From assembly GCA_023255735.1 (NCBI GenBank), contig JAGDVP010000005.1, positions 27,761 through 91,760 on the forward strand: DNA of 64,000 nucleotides. Reading direction: 5' to 3'. The notes under the pieces are model-generated. The model saw only the letters and a list, made by a program, of their open reading frames with translations. It did not search any database and was not told the origin of the DNA. The translations under genes were made by a program, and so were the position numbers. Of this stretch, positions 47,101-57,444 are shown piece after piece (the stretch's first letter is position 1; the number at the start of each line of letters is the position of its first letter). The stretch is from Halothiobacillus sp. (GTDB lineage: Bacteria; Pseudomonadota; Gammaproteobacteria; Halothiobacillales; Halothiobacillaceae).

Positions 47101-48037
47101 CGGTGGCCGCGCCCGGATCGGGGGAGATGGCGGTGGGATGGTTGTGTGTTTCTACTTTGGCTAAAAAATGAATCGGCTCATCGGTTTGCGTGTATTCACC
47201 GCGGGCCACATCGACGGCAAACCGCGTGCCCGGCCAGCCTTTGATAACGGCAGCATTGTCTTTATAGGCACTCAAGGTGCCTTTGGGGTTGTGGCGATGG
47301 GTGTTGCGAATCATCGCAAACAGCGACATATCGTGCGGCTGGCCATCAATAACCCAATCGGCATTAAAAATTTTGTGACGGCAATGCTCAGAATTAGCTT
47401 GCGCAAACATCATCAGTTCAATATCGGTGGGGTTGCGGTGAAGCTTGCGATACGCGCCGTCTAAATAGCTGATTTCTTCAGCAGACAACGCCAAGCCTAA
47501 CTCATGATTGGCGGCATGCAGTGCGCCATCCCCTTGTTCCAATAAGGGAACAAGCGCCAGCGGCGCCGGCTCGTGGTGGGCAAACAGCGCTTCGCAAGCG
47601 TGCATTTGCTCAAAAACGGTTTCGGTCATGCGGTCATGCAAAAGGGCGGCGGCAGCGGCGCGCCCCGCGCCATCGAGTTGATCTAAGCCTACCAGCGCAT
47701 ATTCAATGCCGCGCTCCACCCGTGCGACCGCCTCGATACCGCAAATGTGCACAATCTCAGTGGCTTTGCTCGACCACGGTGAGCGTGTGCCGGGGCGCGG
47801 GGTAACCAGAATACTCACCGCCGTATCCGGCCAATAATCGATCGGGGTGCCGTAATCAAAGAGATCATCGAGGCGATGAGTTTGATGATCGCTAAGCTGC
47901 GCGCCCTCTTTGAGATCAACAAAATGCACAAAGCGGGCAGACAAGTGCGTGATGCTGGGGGCAACCTCTTGCAGTAATTTGAGCTTTTTAGCGAGTCGGA
48001 AGTCGGAGGCGGCAGCATTGCCGAAAAAAATCTGCAT
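44114..48037 (-). CDS. purL: Phosphoribosylformylglycinamidine synthase
   Basis: A 1307 aa single-chain PurL, the fourth step of purine synthesis: FGAR, glutamine and ATP give FGAM. The N-terminal PurS-like domain, two ATP-binding halves ([20 protein letters not shown] and [20 protein letters not shown]), and the C-terminal glutaminase with Cys in [12 protein letters not shown] and PVAHGEG-type ITVAHGEGQ are all present. The length matches large proteobacterial Pur[12 protein letters not shown] at 48037 is the family start; the upstream codons of the ORF track are unlikely. The ribosome-binding region is weak. Confidence 0.96.
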   Translation of the reverse strand: MQIFFGNAAASDFRLAKKLKLLQEVAPSITHLSARFVHFVDLKEGAQLSDHQTHRLDDLFDYGTPIDYWPDTAVSILVTPRPGTRSPWSSKATEIVHICGIEAVARVERGIEYALVGLDQLDGAGRAAAAALLHDRMTETVFEQMHACEALFAHHEPAPLALVPLLEQGDGALHAANHELGLALSAEEISYLDGAYRKLHRNPTDIELMMFAQANSEHCRHKIFNADWVIDGQPHDMSLFAMIRNTHRHNPKGTLSAYKDNAAVIKGWPGTRFAVDVARGEYTQTDEPIHFLAKVETHNHPTAISPDPGAATGSGGEIRDEGATGRGGKPKAGLTGFSVSNLRIPGHAQPWEALTPTGKPDRMVTALDIMLEGPIGAAAFNNEFGRPALTGYFRSFELQPTRSDGSASAVRGYHKPIMLAGGLGAMREHLVEKNAIAAGDLLIVLGGPAMQIGLGGGAASSQTSGSVSAALDFASVQRANPEMQRRAQEVIDRCIALGEQNPLVSIHDVGAGGLSNAFPELVHDAGLGGVFNLRAIPNDEPGMSPLAIWCNESQERYVLAIRPESLPLFTQLCERERAPFSVIGTATAAEHLSVADPKFKNLPIDLPMHTLFGHPPKMQRTAHTLSTQYAAFATDTLRLDEALNRVLSLPTVADKSFLITIGDRSVGGLTVRDQMVGPWQVPVADCAVTATDFYHDTGEAMALGERAPIAVLDAPASARMAIAEVLTNLACAPIASTSDIKLSANWMAACGHEGEDAALYATVKTVGMEFCPALDMAIPVGKDSLSMKTRWSEQGIAREVVSPVSLIVTGFAPVSDINRVLTPQLQPLPDSRLLLIDLGFGKNRLGGSALAQVYGHIGQTPPDIAAAPLKALFNTIQLLSSLGHIVAYHDRSDGGLITTLLEMAFAGRCGFEVDCASLGGDVLAGLFSEEVGAVIQVRAADLAFVRDQFALAGLRAALHDLGAPTVGDTISLSWQGKPLLSAARSALHQVWSKTSFLMASLRDHPACAAEEYERIQDTQDAGLSASKITFDVRDNITAPLIQTGVRPKVAILREQGVNGEVEMAAAFDTAGFTAVDVHMSDLIQGRIDLSDMHGLVACGGFSFGDVLGAGSGWAHAIRYNPRVFDAFSAFFNRNDSFALGVCNGCQMLAQLHDLIPGAQNWPRFERNVSEQFEARLSLVEILPSPSILFAGMAGSVLPITVAHGEGQVRYRDPMDSEEAFNTLRFVDGQGIATEHYPENPNGSIWGQTGFCTPDGRFNILMPHPERVWRASQFSWKPDSWSQGQFNDHNASEGPWLRLFRNARHWVG

Positions 48038-48118
48038 GGTGGAGATACTCACAGGGCAAGGTAAGGGGTGGTCCGCCCGGCTCGGGTGGCGCGCTGTAAA
48101 AAGAATGCCGGCATTGTA

Positions 48119-49075
48119 TCACCGCCCGAGCGAACTCTTTAAGTTGGCGACTGTATCAATAAAGGCTTGTGCCAGCCGGTTACCTGGTTGTCGCACGGCT
48201 ACAGATTGAGCTGTTGGATTGGTTGAAACCGCCGGGTCGGCATCTCCTGATGCGCGCAAAATGAGCCCCAATGCGCGCTCCGGCGGTGCAATTTCGGGCG
48301 TGTTAACCCGCATTAATTTGGCATTGAGCAAGGTTTCGGGGAGCACGCTCCAGCCAATGCCAGTGCCAACCAACAGCGCAATTGAATCGAGCTGATTAAC
48401 TTCAATGACCGCCAAGGGCGAAACACCCAGAGGCTTAAGCCAGCAATCGATCGATTGGCGGGTGCTGGTGTGTGCGGCGGGTAAAATCGCAGGCAAGGTG
48501 CGCGCCAAATCGAAAATTGTGGGCTGCTTGCCATGGGCGTGCCTTGTGGCGCACATCGGCACAAGGCGTTCACGCCAAATCGGGGTGGCATGCACCTGCG
48601 GGTTAAGTCCGGGGCCAAGTGTGCCATAAGCCAGTCGAACCGTGCCTTGGCTTACCGCGATAATCGCCGCCTCTGAATCCATAAAACGCAAATCGAGCAA
48701 CACGGCCGGGTAGCGCAGGCTGAACTCGGTTAATGCCGCTGGCAGCAGGTGCAGACCCGCGTAATGGCTAAGAGCAATCGGCAGCCGGCCTTTTAGGGGC
48801 GAATTTTCCCGAGCGATCGCGCTGGCAAAGTCCTCCAGCGTTTGGCGAACTGCCCGCGCGGCGGGGAGTAATTCCTCCCCCGCTTCGGTGAGCGAAATTT
48901 GCCGCGAGAGGCGCTCAAATAAAGCCAAGCCCATTTGTTGCTCAAGGAGCGCAATGCGTTTGCTCACCGCCGGTTGCGTAATAAATAATTTGCTGGCGGC
49001 GGCCGAAAATGAGCCCGTTTCGGCCACGGCCAAAAAGGCCAAAATGTTTTGATGATCAAAATGACCGGCAGGCAT
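48119..49075 (-). CDS. LysR-family regulator divergent from leuCDB
   Basis: A 318 aa LysR-type regulator. The winged helix is LAVAETGSFSAAASKLFITQPAVSKRIALLEQ, followed by a substrate-binding domain (LPIALSHYAGLHLLPAAL and LPAILPAAHTSTRQSID). ATG 49075 begins MPAGHFDHQN; the ORF track runs 85 codons too far through the leuC promoter. Sharing a 115 bp divergent region with leuC suggests it controls leucine synthesis, as many LysR proteins control the gene they diverge from. The inducer is unknown, and the C-terminal 30 residues are unusually Pro/Ser-rich. Confidence 0.88.
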   Translation of the reverse strand: MPAGHFDHQNILAFLAVAETGSFSAAASKLFITQPAVSKRIALLEQQMGLALFERLSRQISLTEAGEELLPAARAVRQTLEDFASAIARENSPLKGRLPIALSHYAGLHLLPAALTEFSLRYPAVLLDLRFMDSEAAIIAVSQGTVRLAYGTLGPGLNPQVHATPIWRERLVPMCATRHAHGKQPTIFDLARTLPAILPAAHTSTRQSIDCWLKPLGVSPLAVIEVNQLDSIALLVGTGIGWSVLPETLLNAKLMRVNTPEIAPPERALGLILRASGDADPAVSTNPTAQSVAVRQPGNRLAQAFIDTVANLKSSLGR

Positions 49076-49190
49076 GATGTATTGATATAACTCGAAGGAA
49101 TAGATTGAATGAATTATTTCTATTTTTGGTTTTAAGTAAAGCGCCCTATGCTGCGCGCGTTGAATCTCAATTTCCCGTTCGGAGGCAGTG
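49076..49190. promoter_or_regulatory. Divergent promoter region between lysR and leuC
   Basis: An AT-rich 115 bp gap holds both start regions. GGAGG at 49181-49185 serves leuC. LysR-type sites (T-N11-A) can be traced but are too degenerate to place without data. Confidence 0.5.
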
Positions 49191-50606
49191 ATGGCCGGTA
49201 AAACGCTGTTTGATAAAATTTTCGATGCCCACATCGTGCGCGAGCAAGATGATGGCACGGTGCTGTTATACATCGATCGCCACTTGGTGCATGAAGTGAC
49301 CAGCCCGCAAGCGTTTGAAGGCTTACGCATGGCCGGGCGCCAGCCTTGGCGGGCAGGGGCTATGCTGGCGGTACCCGATCACAACGTGCCCACCACCAAT
49401 CGCTTGCGCGGCATTGATGATTTGGTCTCGCGCGAGCAGGTGGAAACACTGGATCGCAACTGCGCCGAATTTGGCGTGCAAGAATTTCACATGAACGATA
49501 AGCGCCAAGGCATTGTGCATGTAATCGGCCCTGAAGAAGGCTTCACCTTGCCCGGCACCACTATTGTGTGTGGCGATTCACACACCTCAACCCACGGCGC
49601 GTTTGGCGCATTGGCGTTCGGCATCGGTACTTCAGAAGTCGAGCATGTGATGGCAACCCAAACCTTGCTGCAAAAGCGCGCTAAAACCATGCAAATTCGG
49701 GTCGATGGCAAATTAGGCGTAGGGGTAACGGCCAAAGATGTGGTGCTGGCCATTATCGGCAAAATTGGCACGGCGGGCGGCACGGGCTATGCCATTGAGT
49801 TTGCGGGGGAGGCCATTGAATCATTATCGATCGAAGGGCGGATGAGCGTGTGCAACATGGCGATTGAAGGCGGTGCGCGCGCGGGCATGATCGCAGTGGA
49901 TGAAAAAACCATCGACTACTTCCGTGGCCGACCATTCGCCCCTCAAGGCGCGCTGTTCGAGCAGGCGGCCGCTGATTGGCGCACGCTCAAATCCGATCCG
50001 GATGCGGTATTCGATAAAATCGTGGTGTTGGATGCCGCCACGATTGAGCCGCAAGTGAGCTGGGGCACCTCGCCTGAGATGGTGGTGCCCATCACCGCCA
50101 AGGTGCCGGATCCGGCGCATGAGCCCGATCCCGTTAAAGCCGATGGCATGCGTAAAGCCTTGGCTTATATGGGCTTAACCGCCAACACGCCAATTGAGCA
50201 AATCGCTATAGATAAAGTGTTTATCGGCTCGTGCACCAATGCGCGCATTGAGGATTTGCGTGCGGCCGCCGCCGTGGTGGGCACGGGTAAAGTGGCTGGC
50301 AATGTGACCTTAGCGATGGTGGTACCGGGTTCTGGCCTTGTGCGTGAACAGGCTGAACTTGAAGGCTTAGATAAAATTTTCATTGCGGCCGGTTTTGAAT
50401 GGCGCGAGCCGGGTTGCTCGATGTGTTTGGCGATGAATGCCGACCGGTTAGCGCCGGGCGAGCGCTGCGCTTCCACCAGTAACCGTAACTTTGAAGGCCG
50501 CCAAGGGCAGGGCGGGCGCACGCATTTGGTGAGCCCGGCTATGGCAGCGGCGGCAGCGATTGCCGGCCATTTTGTTGACGTGCGTCACAGTTCATTTGAG
50601 GGTTAA
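49191..50606 (+). CDS. leuC: 3-isopropylmalate dehydratase large subunit
   Basis: Aconitase-type enzyme that isomerises 2-isopropylmalate to 3-isopropylmalate with LeuD, using a [4Fe-4S] cluster. The cluster cysteines lie in [14 protein letters not shown] and [37 protein letters not shown] is family-typical. At 471 aa it matches E. coli LeuC. ATG at 49191 has GGAGG five bases upstream. leuD starts 2 bp downstream. Confidence 0.97.
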   Translation: MAGKTLFDKIFDAHIVREQDDGTVLLYIDRHLVHEVTSPQAFEGLRMAGRQPWRAGAMLAVPDHNVPTTNRLRGIDDLVSREQVETLDRNCAEFGVQEFHMNDKRQGIVHVIGPEEGFTLPGTTIVCGDSHTSTHGAFGALAFGIGTSEVEHVMATQTLLQKRAKTMQIRVDGKLGVGVTAKDVVLAIIGKIGTAGGTGYAIEFAGEAIESLSIEGRMSVCNMAIEGGARAGMIAVDEKTIDYFRGRPFAPQGALFEQAAADWRTLKSDPDAVFDKIVVLDAATIEPQVSWGTSPEMVVPITAKVPDPAHEPDPVKADGMRKALAYMGLTANTPIEQIAIDKVFIGSCTNARIEDLRAAAAVVGTGKVAGNVTLAMVVPGSGLVREQAELEGLDKIFIAAGFEWREPGCSMCLAMNADRLAPGERCASTSNRNFEGRQGQGGRTHLVSPAMAAAAAIAGHFVDVRHSSFEG

Positions 50607-50608
50607 TC

Positions 50609-51265
50609 ATGCAAGCATTCAGCACTTTTACTGGCATTGTGGCACCGCTCGATCGCGCGAATGTCGATACCGACGCCATTATTCCTAAACAGTATTTGAA
50701 ATCGATCAAACGGAGCGGGTTTGGCCCGAATGCCTTTGATGATTGGCGCTATTTAGAACCGGGCGAGCCGGGCATGGATCACAGCCTGCGCACGAAAAAC
50801 CCCGAATTTATTCTGAATCAAGCGCCTTACGATCAGGCCAGCATCTTGCTCGCCCGCAATAATTTTGGTTGCGGCTCCTCGCGCGAGCATGCCGTGTGGG
50901 CGCTGACCGATTTTGGCTTTAAGGTCGTGATTGCCTCTTCTTTTGCAGACATATTCTTTAACAACAGTTTCAAAACCGGCCTTTTGCCCATTGCCTTACC
51001 AGAAGCGGTTGTCGATCAACTGTTTCGCGACGTTGCAGCCGATAAGGGCTATCAGCTCACCGTCGATTTGCCGCATCAAGTGCTCAAAAAACCGAATGGC
51101 GAAACCATTGCATTTGAAGTCGATTCGTTCCGTAAACATTGCTTAATCAATGGATTAGACGATATTGGCTTAACCTTGCAACATGCCGATGATATTCATG
51201 CCTATGAAGCCCGCCGGCGGCAAACGGCACCGTGGCTTTTTTTGGATCAAGCGTCACGCACCTAA
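50609..51265 (+). CDS. leuD: 3-isopropylmalate dehydratase small subunit
   Basis: The swivelling small subunit of isopropylmalate isomerase, 218 aa. [24 protein letters not shown] and [20 protein letters not shown] form the substrate-binding loops. It is encoded directly after leuC and 21 bp before leuB, so the complex and the next pathway enzyme come from one transcript. Confidence 0.97.
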   Translation: MQAFSTFTGIVAPLDRANVDTDAIIPKQYLKSIKRSGFGPNAFDDWRYLEPGEPGMDHSLRTKNPEFILNQAPYDQASILLARNNFGCGSSREHAVWALTDFGFKVVIASSFADIFFNNSFKTGLLPIALPEAVVDQLFRDVAADKGYQLTVDLPHQVLKKPNGETIAFEVDSFRKHCLINGLDDIGLTLQHADDIHAYEARRRQTAPWLFLDQASRT

Positions 51266-51286
51266 CTTTTTAAACAGGTAATTGAT

Positions 51287-52372
51287 ATGCAAAAAAATAT
51301 TCTCGTATTGCCCGGTGATGGCATTGGTCCTGAAATAACCGCGCAGGCGGTACGGGTGCTCAAGGCCGTTACGCAAGGCTCGGATTTAACGCTTCATTTT
51401 GTCGATGGCGTGATTGGCGGCGCGGCCTATGATGCGGCGGGTCATCCGTTCCCGGAAGTTACCCGGCAAGCGGCGTTGGCCGCCGATGCCGTGCTACTCG
51501 GCGCGGTGGGCGGGCCGGCCTACGATAATCTCGATCGCCCGCTGCGCCCGGAGCGCGGGTTGCTGGGTATTCGCTCGGCGATGGGGTTATTTGCTAATTT
51601 GCGCCCGGCGATTTTGTATCCGCAACTGGCGAATAGCTCCTCGCTCAAGCCCGAGGTGGTGGCGGGGCTAGATATTCTGATTGTGCGTGAATTAACGGGC
51701 GGCGTGTATTTTGGTCAGCCGCGCGGTATTCGTGAGGTGACGGTTGATGGTCGTATTCAGCGTGAAGGCTTTAACACCATGCACTACAACGAGCTGGAAA
51801 TTGAGCGGATTGGGCGTGTGGCCTTCGATGCGGCCATGCAGCGCAATAAAAAAGTATGTTCAGTCGATAAAGCCAACGTGCTGGAAACGTCGGAATTGTG
51901 GCGTGAGGTGATGATTCGCCTTGCCAAGGAGTACCCCGAGGTTGAATTGACGCACATGTATGTCGATAACGCGGCAATGCAGCTCGTGCGCGCACCCAAG
52001 CAGTTCGATGTAATGGTTACCGAAAATTTGTTTGGCGATATTTTATCCGACCAAGCCTCAATGCTGACCGGTTCCATCGGCATGCTGCCCTCGGCCTCAC
52101 TGAACAGCCAAGGTCAGGGCTTGTATGAACCCAGCCACGGTTCGGCTCCCGATATCGCCGGCCTTGGCATTGCCAATCCGCTCGCGACGATTTTATCTGC
52201 GGCTATGTTGTTGCGGTACAGCTTCCACCGAGGTGATTTGGCGGGCCGGATTGAAGCGGCGGTGAGTACGGTGCTCGATCAAGGCTTGCGCACCGCCGAC
52301 ATTTGCACGCCGAAAGATCGCAAAGTTTCCACCATCGAGATGGGCGATGCGGTCGTAGCTGCGTTAAACTAA
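51287..52372 (+). CDS. leuB: 3-isopropylmalate dehydrogenase
   Basis: A 361 aa NAD-dependent beta-decarboxylating dehydrogenase that makes 2-oxoisocaproate. [21 protein letters not shown] opens the fold. [15 protein letters not shown] contains the substrate-binding segment, [19 protein letters not shown] the metal-binding aspartates, and [18 protein letters not shown] the coenzyme site. It sits between leuD and asd in the conserved leuCDB-asd order. Confidence 0.97.
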   Translation: MQKNILVLPGDGIGPEITAQAVRVLKAVTQGSDLTLHFVDGVIGGAAYDAAGHPFPEVTRQAALAADAVLLGAVGGPAYDNLDRPLRPERGLLGIRSAMGLFANLRPAILYPQLANSSSLKPEVVAGLDILIVRELTGGVYFGQPRGIREVTVDGRIQREGFNTMHYNELEIERIGRVAFDAAMQRNKKVCSVDKANVLETSELWREVMIRLAKEYPEVELTHMYVDNAAMQLVRAPKQFDVMVTENLFGDILSDQASMLTGSIGMLPSASLNSQGQGLYEPSHGSAPDIAGLGIANPLATILSAAMLLRYSFHRGDLAGRIEAAVSTVLDQGLRTADICTPKDRKVSTIEMGDAVVAALN

Positions 52373-52411
52373 GCACCATTTTTTGAAATTGATGATGAGT
52401 GAAGATAATTT

Positions 52412-53434
52412 ATGAGCCGTTTATTTGATGTGGCCGTGGTGGGTGCAACCGGTGCCGTGGGTGAAACCATGTTGTCGATATTGGCCGAGCGCAAATTTCC
52501 TGTGGGCAAAGTTTATGCCCTCGCCTCCGAGCGTTCCGTGGGTAAACGGGTGCCTTTTGGCGATAAATTATTAGTTGTTGAAGACTTGGCATCCTTCGAT
52601 TTCTCACAAGTGCAGGTGGGGTTATTCTCGCCCGGCGCTTCTGTTTCAGCGATTTACGCGCCCAAGGCTGCCGCAGCCGGCTGCGTGGTGATTGATAACA
52701 CCTCGCAATTTCGCTACGACGATGACATCCCACTTGTTGTGCCGGAGGTCAATCCGCATGCGATTGCCCAATACAAGAATCGCGGCATTATTGCCAACCC
52801 AAATTGCTCAACCATCCAAATGCTGGTGGCCTTAAAGCCAATTTACGATGCGGTGGGCATTACACGCATCAACGTTGCAACCTATCAGGCCGTATCCGGC
52901 ACCGGTAAAGAAGCGATTGAAGAATTAGCCAGCCAAACCGCAGCCCTTTTAAGCGGTGATCGCAAAGAGCCGGTGGTGTACCCAAAAACCATCGCGTTCA
53001 ATGTGTTGCCGCAAATTGATGTATTCATGGATAACGGCTACACCAAAGAAGAGATGAAAATGGTGTGGGAAACCCGCAAAATCATGGGCGATGAATCGAT
53101 TCAGGTGAACCCAACTGCCGTGCGTGTACCCGTGTTCTACGGCCATTCTGAAGCCGTGCATATCGAAACCCGTGATAAAATTACAGCCGAAAAAGCCCGC
53201 GCTTTATTATCAAAAGCCCCCGGCGTTAAGGTGATGGATGAGCGCCGCGATGGCGGCTGGCCCACGGCGCAATCGGATGCGGCAGGGCATGATCCTGTGT
53301 TTGTGGGGCGGATTCGGGAAGATATTTCTTGTGATAGCGGCTTAAACCTTTGGGTGGTGTCGGATAATGTGCGCAAGGGTGCTGCACTTAATAGCGTGCA
53401 AATTGCTGAAGTTTTGGTGCGCGATTACCTATAA
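52412..53434 (+). CDS. asd: Aspartate-semialdehyde dehydrogenase
   Basis: A 340 aa NADPH enzyme that reduces aspartyl phosphate to aspartate semialdehyde for lysine, threonine, methionine and diaminopimelate. VAVVGATGAVGETMLSIL is the NADP motif, NPNCSTIQMLVAL holds the active-site Cys, and VPVFYGHSEAVHIET holds the catalytic His region. It has the asd2-type sequence seen in Pseudomonas. It follows leuB by 39 bp and precedes fimV. Confidence 0.96.
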   Translation: MSRLFDVAVVGATGAVGETMLSILAERKFPVGKVYALASERSVGKRVPFGDKLLVVEDLASFDFSQVQVGLFSPGASVSAIYAPKAAAAGCVVIDNTSQFRYDDDIPLVVPEVNPHAIAQYKNRGIIANPNCSTIQMLVALKPIYDAVGITRINVATYQAVSGTGKEAIEELASQTAALLSGDRKEPVVYPKTIAFNVLPQIDVFMDNGYTKEEMKMVWETRKIMGDESIQVNPTAVRVPVFYGHSEAVHIETRDKITAEKARALLSKAPGVKVMDERRDGGWPTAQSDAAGHDPVFVGRIREDISCDSGLNLWVVSDNVRKGAALNSVQIAEVLVRDYL

Positions 53435-53554
53435 GCTGTGGCACAATCGTATGAGTTTGACCAATCGCAAGGGTTTATGCGCGTGTTCGTTCATGGGTCA
53501 CGCCGGATGTGCGCGTAAATCGCGGGCAATAAGTAGTTTAAGGAGTTGATTGAC

Positions 53555-55783
53555 ATGCGGAAGTTAAGTTGGATTATTGCAGGCATTCTGTGCACGACCC
53601 CTGCACTCATACACGCAGCAGAGCTGGGTAATGCGAAGGTGCAATCACACCTAACAGAGCAACTCAAGGTCATGATTCCATTGACGGGGCTTAATGGAAT
53701 CCCAACAGATGAGGTTAAAGTTCAGCTCGCGCCTGAAAGTTACTATCGTCAAGCGGGGCTGTCTTTAGATCAGCTGGCGGGCAACATCACATTCCAAATT
53801 AAAACGGAAGGTTCACAATCTTTCATTTTAATAAGCTCAAAACGAATTATTACGGATCCAATTTTAAGTATTTTGGTTGAGGTAACTTCGGGTGAAAGCA
53901 AGGTTATTAAAGAGTTTGATTTACTTTTAAACCCGCCCGCTCAAAAAGTCGTTAATAAACCGGCTGAAACGAATTTTAATAATACGCTACGCAGTGTGAC
54001 GCCCGCATCACCGGAGGCCGCTGCTTGGCAGCCGATTAAAAATGTGCCTGATGTGACGATGGGCGGCAGCTATCAAGTTAAGCGCGGCGATACTTTGTAC
54101 GATATAGCCAAGCGCGCGGCTCAAGATGGCAGCGTTTCTGTTCGCCCCATGATGCAGGCCATTATTAATGCCAATCCTGCGGCATTTGTGGGCGGCAATG
54201 GCAATGAGTTGAAAACCGGTGTCACCCTGAAAGTGCCGACCAGTAGCGTTGCCAAATCGACCAGCGTCGCCAAAACGGAAGTGACCAAAAACGCACCCAG
54301 CACGGCAAACCCGCCGCCCGCAACCAAGCCCAAACTCCAGTTACTTTCATCAGATACAGAAACGGCGCCCGCCGCTGCCAACCCGACTACCAACAACACC
54401 TTGGTTGATGGTAAATTATCGGCAATTGATGGCACGCCCACGGCGGCAACAAGCTCTGCTCCCTCTGCTCCAACTGCAAACTCAGTACAGCAAAATAATG
54501 AAGCCATTGCCTCTATTGATGCAAAAAGCGAGGCGATGAGCCAGCAAATTAACTTGCTCAATGAGCAATTGAAGCAAGTTCAGGGTTTAATTACTGATCG
54601 CAATCAAAACATCGCTTCATTACAGCAAAAAATTAAAGCCGCTGATGAGCAGACGCAGTTACTTAAAAAACAGCTTGAAGCGCAAAATAATAATTTTTGG
54701 ATTCAATGGGCGCCGTATCTTTTAGGCGGCGCTGGCTTGCTGGTGCTTATTTTGTTGCTGATAGTTGCCTCGCGGGGTCGTAATCGAGAGCAATTTGCTC
54801 CCGTCAGCAATACTCAGCTAAATTCCGTAGAAAATAAATTTTCCTCTGACGCATCCGCAGCGGTTAATGCTTCAAAAACCACGGCGATCACACCCAAAGC
54901 TGCCACTGAATCACAGCCATTGGCCGCTGTGGCAGCTTCCGTTTTACCTGATTTTCAGGTCACAGTGCCCCCGTTTGATGCCAAATCGATCATTGATGAG
55001 GCGCGGTTATTGCGCTCCTATAATCTTAATGAGCAGGCGTTGGATCTGCTGCGCGAAAGCATTGCCCAGCATAGTGATGAGCTTACGCTGTACCAAGAGC
55101 TTGCGAGCATTTATGCCGAAGATGGTCATGATGCTGAGTTAAATCAAATTATTGCGCAAATTGATAGCCGATTTGGCGTAGCGCATCGACCTCAAGTTCA
55201 AAAAGCTTCGGTGGTATCTGCTGCTGATTCAACACCCAATGCGTTCGATGAGCCGTTCGCTTCTCCTAAAATGGCAACAAATGATGAGCTTTTAGGTTTT
55301 GTGCCAGAACCTTTGGATGCGTTAGATGCCAGCGTATTCACTCATGATGTAGGGCTAAACTTCACACCCAATGAGATAGCTCATGAAGAGGCGCCAATGC
55401 TTGAGGTCAATGGCCAATCGGCACCTGCCGCGAATGTATCGCCCGGTTTGGATGACCTAACGTTTGATTTATCCGAGTTTGAGCCAACAAAACAACCCAG
55501 CTTTGTTGACATGAACCAATCCAATGACTTGGATCTTGAATTAGTTGAACGCCCAGATGCTGCTTTATCCGCATCTGAGCCCGTATTGAATACGCCGCCG
55601 GTAGAATCTCTTTTCGCTGCCCAAAATACGGTGCAAAACGATACGCGGCTTGGGCTGGCTGAGGCGTTTCTTGGCGTTGGCGACGAAGAAAGTTATCGCA
55701 TGATTGCCGATGAAATTGAGTCTGAAGGTGATGCGGATTTAATTGCTGCGTTACGGGGCATTGCGAGCAAATACACCATTTAG
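53555..55783 (+). CDS. fimV: FimV-family LysM polar-hub protein
   Basis: A 742 aa inner-membrane protein of the FimV/HubP class. A signal sequence (SWIIAGILCTTPALIHA) opens it. A periplasmic beta region and a LysM domain (YQVKRGDTLYDIAKRAAQDG, about 170-225) follow, then a coiled coil (about 330-380) and a transmembrane helix (YLLGGAGLLVLILLLIVAS). An acidic cytoplasmic tail ends in a TPR-like FimV C-terminal motif (GLAEAFLGVGDEESYRMIADEIESEGD). FimV organises cell poles, twitching motility and type IV pili. ATG 53555 has AGGAG upstream. truA, its usual downstream neighbour, is absent. Confidence 0.9.
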   Translation: MRKLSWIIAGILCTTPALIHAAELGNAKVQSHLTEQLKVMIPLTGLNGIPTDEVKVQLAPESYYRQAGLSLDQLAGNITFQIKTEGSQSFILISSKRIITDPILSILVEVTSGESKVIKEFDLLLNPPAQKVVNKPAETNFNNTLRSVTPASPEAAAWQPIKNVPDVTMGGSYQVKRGDTLYDIAKRAAQDGSVSVRPMMQAIINANPAAFVGGNGNELKTGVTLKVPTSSVAKSTSVAKTEVTKNAPSTANPPPATKPKLQLLSSDTETAPAAANPTTNNTLVDGKLSAIDGTPTAATSSAPSAPTANSVQQNNEAIASIDAKSEAMSQQINLLNEQLKQVQGLITDRNQNIASLQQKIKAADEQTQLLKKQLEAQNNNFWIQWAPYLLGGAGLLVLILLLIVASRGRNREQFAPVSNTQLNSVENKFSSDASAAVNASKTTAITPKAATESQPLAAVAASVLPDFQVTVPPFDAKSIIDEARLLRSYNLNEQALDLLRESIAQHSDELTLYQELASIYAEDGHDAELNQIIAQIDSRFGVAHRPQVQKASVVSAADSTPNAFDEPFASPKMATNDELLGFVPEPLDALDASVFTHDVGLNFTPNEIAHEEAPMLEVNGQSAPAANVSPGLDDLTFDLSEFEPTKQPSFVDMNQSNDLDLELVERPDAALSASEPVLNTPPVESLFAAQNTVQNDTRLGLAEAFLGVGDEESYRMIADEIESEGDADLIAALRGIASKYTI

Positions 55784-55845
55784 ATTGCGCGATCACCTCG
55801 ATTTTTCTTAAGTTGGCCTTTCTTAACGCCGCCTTATGTTCATTT

Positions 55846-55872
55846 AAGCCCCCTGTTGGGGGTTTATTATTT
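55846..55872 (+). terminator. Rho-independent terminator after fimV
   Basis: The CCCCC-TGTT-GGGGG stem is followed by TTTATTATTT, 63 bp after the fimV stop. It closes the leuCDB-asd-fimV unit. Confidence 0.82.
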
Positions 55873-56050
55873 GGCTGTGGTGCTCAGAATTTAAACTCCT
55901 CTATTTTTTAGCATCGACTAGCGAGCGCTTAAGTCATTAGGGGTTTTCAGGCACGCATCGCTAATATCAAAGAGGCTTTAATCCTGCTTTATGCCGCATT
56001 TGCGCGTTAATATCCTCCAAAGAAATAGGTATCAATAGAGCGTAAGTGTT

Positions 56051-56515
56051 ATGCCGCAGATAGGTAAAAGCGACCGTTTTTTTATGCAGCAGGCATTGGT
56101 TCAGGCGCGCCTTGCCCTTTTTGAGGGGGAGGTGCCGGTGGGCGCGGTGGTGGTGCACGGGGGTGAAATTATTGGTGAGGGGCGCAATGCACCCATTGCC
56201 CTGCATGACCCGACCGCTCATGCCGAAATACAGGCGTTGCGCGCGGCCGCAAGCGCCCTCGGCAATTATCGCTTAGATGAGTGCACGCTCTATGTCACGC
56301 TCGAGCCATGCCCTATGTGCCTGGCTGCGATTAGCCATGCGCGCATTGCCCGGGTAGTGTATGCCGCGCCCGATGAGCGGGCGGGCGCTTGTGGAGGCGC
56401 GCTGGATTTGAATCGGGCGGCTTGGCATCATTTTACCCCCATTATTGATACCGGTCCTTGCGAGGCCGAGGCCGCGGAGTTACTGAAAAACTTTTTCCAA
56501 ATGCGGCGAGGTTAA
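56051..56515 (+). CDS. tadA: tRNA-adenosine deaminase TadA
   Basis: A 154 aa deaminase that converts A34 to inosine in tRNA-Arg(ACG). The zinc site is formed by the His in THAEIQALRAA, with the catalytic Glu, and the cysteines in EPCPMCLAAISHARI. QQALVQARLALFEGEVPVGAVVV opens the domain. The length is close to the E. coli enzyme (167). It converges with hslR, leaving one base between the stops. Confidence 0.95.
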   Translation: MPQIGKSDRFFMQQALVQARLALFEGEVPVGAVVVHGGEIIGEGRNAPIALHDPTAHAEIQALRAAASALGNYRLDECTLYVTLEPCPMCLAAISHARIARVVYAAPDERAGACGGALDLNRAAWHHFTPIIDTGPCEAEAAELLKNFFQMRRG

Positions 56516-56516
56516 A

Positions 56517-56939
56517 TCAAAATTCAAAAGGTGTTCGGCGTAATGCCCGCAGTAAAATGCGGGTATGTTGGTCGGGTTTGGTTGGCGTGGGGTTTTGTTG
56601 GCGTAGATGCTGATGCGCGGCCGCTTGGCGCAGGCGCTCCGCCAGTGCCTCGGGCGATTCCTCATACAGGGTTTGTGCTAGGGTGGCTGAACCGCGCTGC
56701 TTTGATAAGCCCTTGATTGTAATCACCCAGCAGGTGTCACCGCGTTCAATTTGCAACCGATCACCGATGCGAACCCCTTTGCCGGCTTTTTTGCAGGCTT
56801 GATCGTTGAGGGTAATTTTTCCGCCATCAATGGCCGCTGAGGCCAATGAGCGAGTTTTGAAAAATCGCGCCGCCCACAGCCAAGTGTCAATGCGTTGCTC
56901 TGTGGGTGATGGCGTGTTTAACAGTACGATTTTGCTCAT
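56517..56939 (-). CDS. hslR: Hsp15-like S4 RNA-binding protein
   Basis: A 140 aa protein. The S4 domain near the N-terminus reads RIDTWLWAARFFKTRSLASAAIDGGKITLND. A basic, Gln- and Pro-rich C-terminal tail (HQHLRQQNPTPTKPDQH) follows. Hsp15 binds 50S subunits that carry nascent-chain tRNA and aids their recycling. ATG 56939 starts MSKIVLLNTPSPTEQ; the ORF track extension overlaps intergenic sequence. It converges on tadA. Confidence 0.9.
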   Translation of the reverse strand: MSKIVLLNTPSPTEQRIDTWLWAARFFKTRSLASAAIDGGKITLNDQACKKAGKGVRIGDRLQIERGDTCWVITIKGLSKQRGSATLAQTLYEESPEALAERLRQAAAHQHLRQQNPTPTKPDQHTRILLRALRRTPFEF

Positions 56940-56967
56940 AGCTTGTGATTTATCTGGGCTCGTTTTC

Positions 56968-57444
56968 TTATGAATGGGTTTCTTTGGCGTGGTGCGTTGG
57001 TTTTGGCACACGTTTTATCCGTTTGTGGTGCATCAATCCCACCATCCATGTACCCACAACGATGCCGATAAGAATAATCCCCGCGAACCACTGCCCCTCA
57101 CCCAGCATGGCGGGGGCGGTACCCGGGCACACGCCGGTGAGTCCCCAGCCGATGCCAAACAATAGGGCGCCGGGAACCAATGCGCGCACAAAGGGTTTGT
57201 GCGGGAAGCTGATCGGCTGGCGATTGCTTAAGTTTCGCCAACGAAAAAACTTGGCGCTTAAGTTGAGTACGGCGCCCACGCCCACGGCGGTGGCAATCAC
57301 CCATAATAAATGTAGATTTTGGAGTAAAAGCAGGCTGCTAATTAACGCCGGGTCTGTGGCGCCGGCACGGCTTAATAAAAAGCCAAATACGATGCCAAAG
57401 AGTAAAAAAGAGCCATTACGGATAATCAAGCTGTGACTGTTCAT
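56968..57444 (-). CDS. YeeE/YedE-like sulfur permease half (C-terminal type)
   Basis: A 158 aa membrane protein with four or so helices. GIVFGFLLSRAGATDPALI opens it and the cysteine motif GWGLTGVCPGTAPAMLGEGQW is the hallmark of YeeE/YedE (TsuA-related) transport of thiosulfate or other reduced sulfur. It overlaps the upstream half-gene by 4 bp. The two together equal a full-length single-chain YeeE. The substrate is inferred from the family and the organism's sulfide oxidation. Confidence 0.85.
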   Translation of the reverse strand: MNSHSLIIRNGSFLLFGIVFGFLLSRAGATDPALISSLLLLQNLHLLWVIATAVGVGAVLNLSAKFFRWRNLSNRQPISFPHKPFVRALVPGALLFGIGWGLTGVCPGTAPAMLGEGQWFAGIILIGIVVGTWMVGLMHHKRIKRVPKPTHHAKETHS

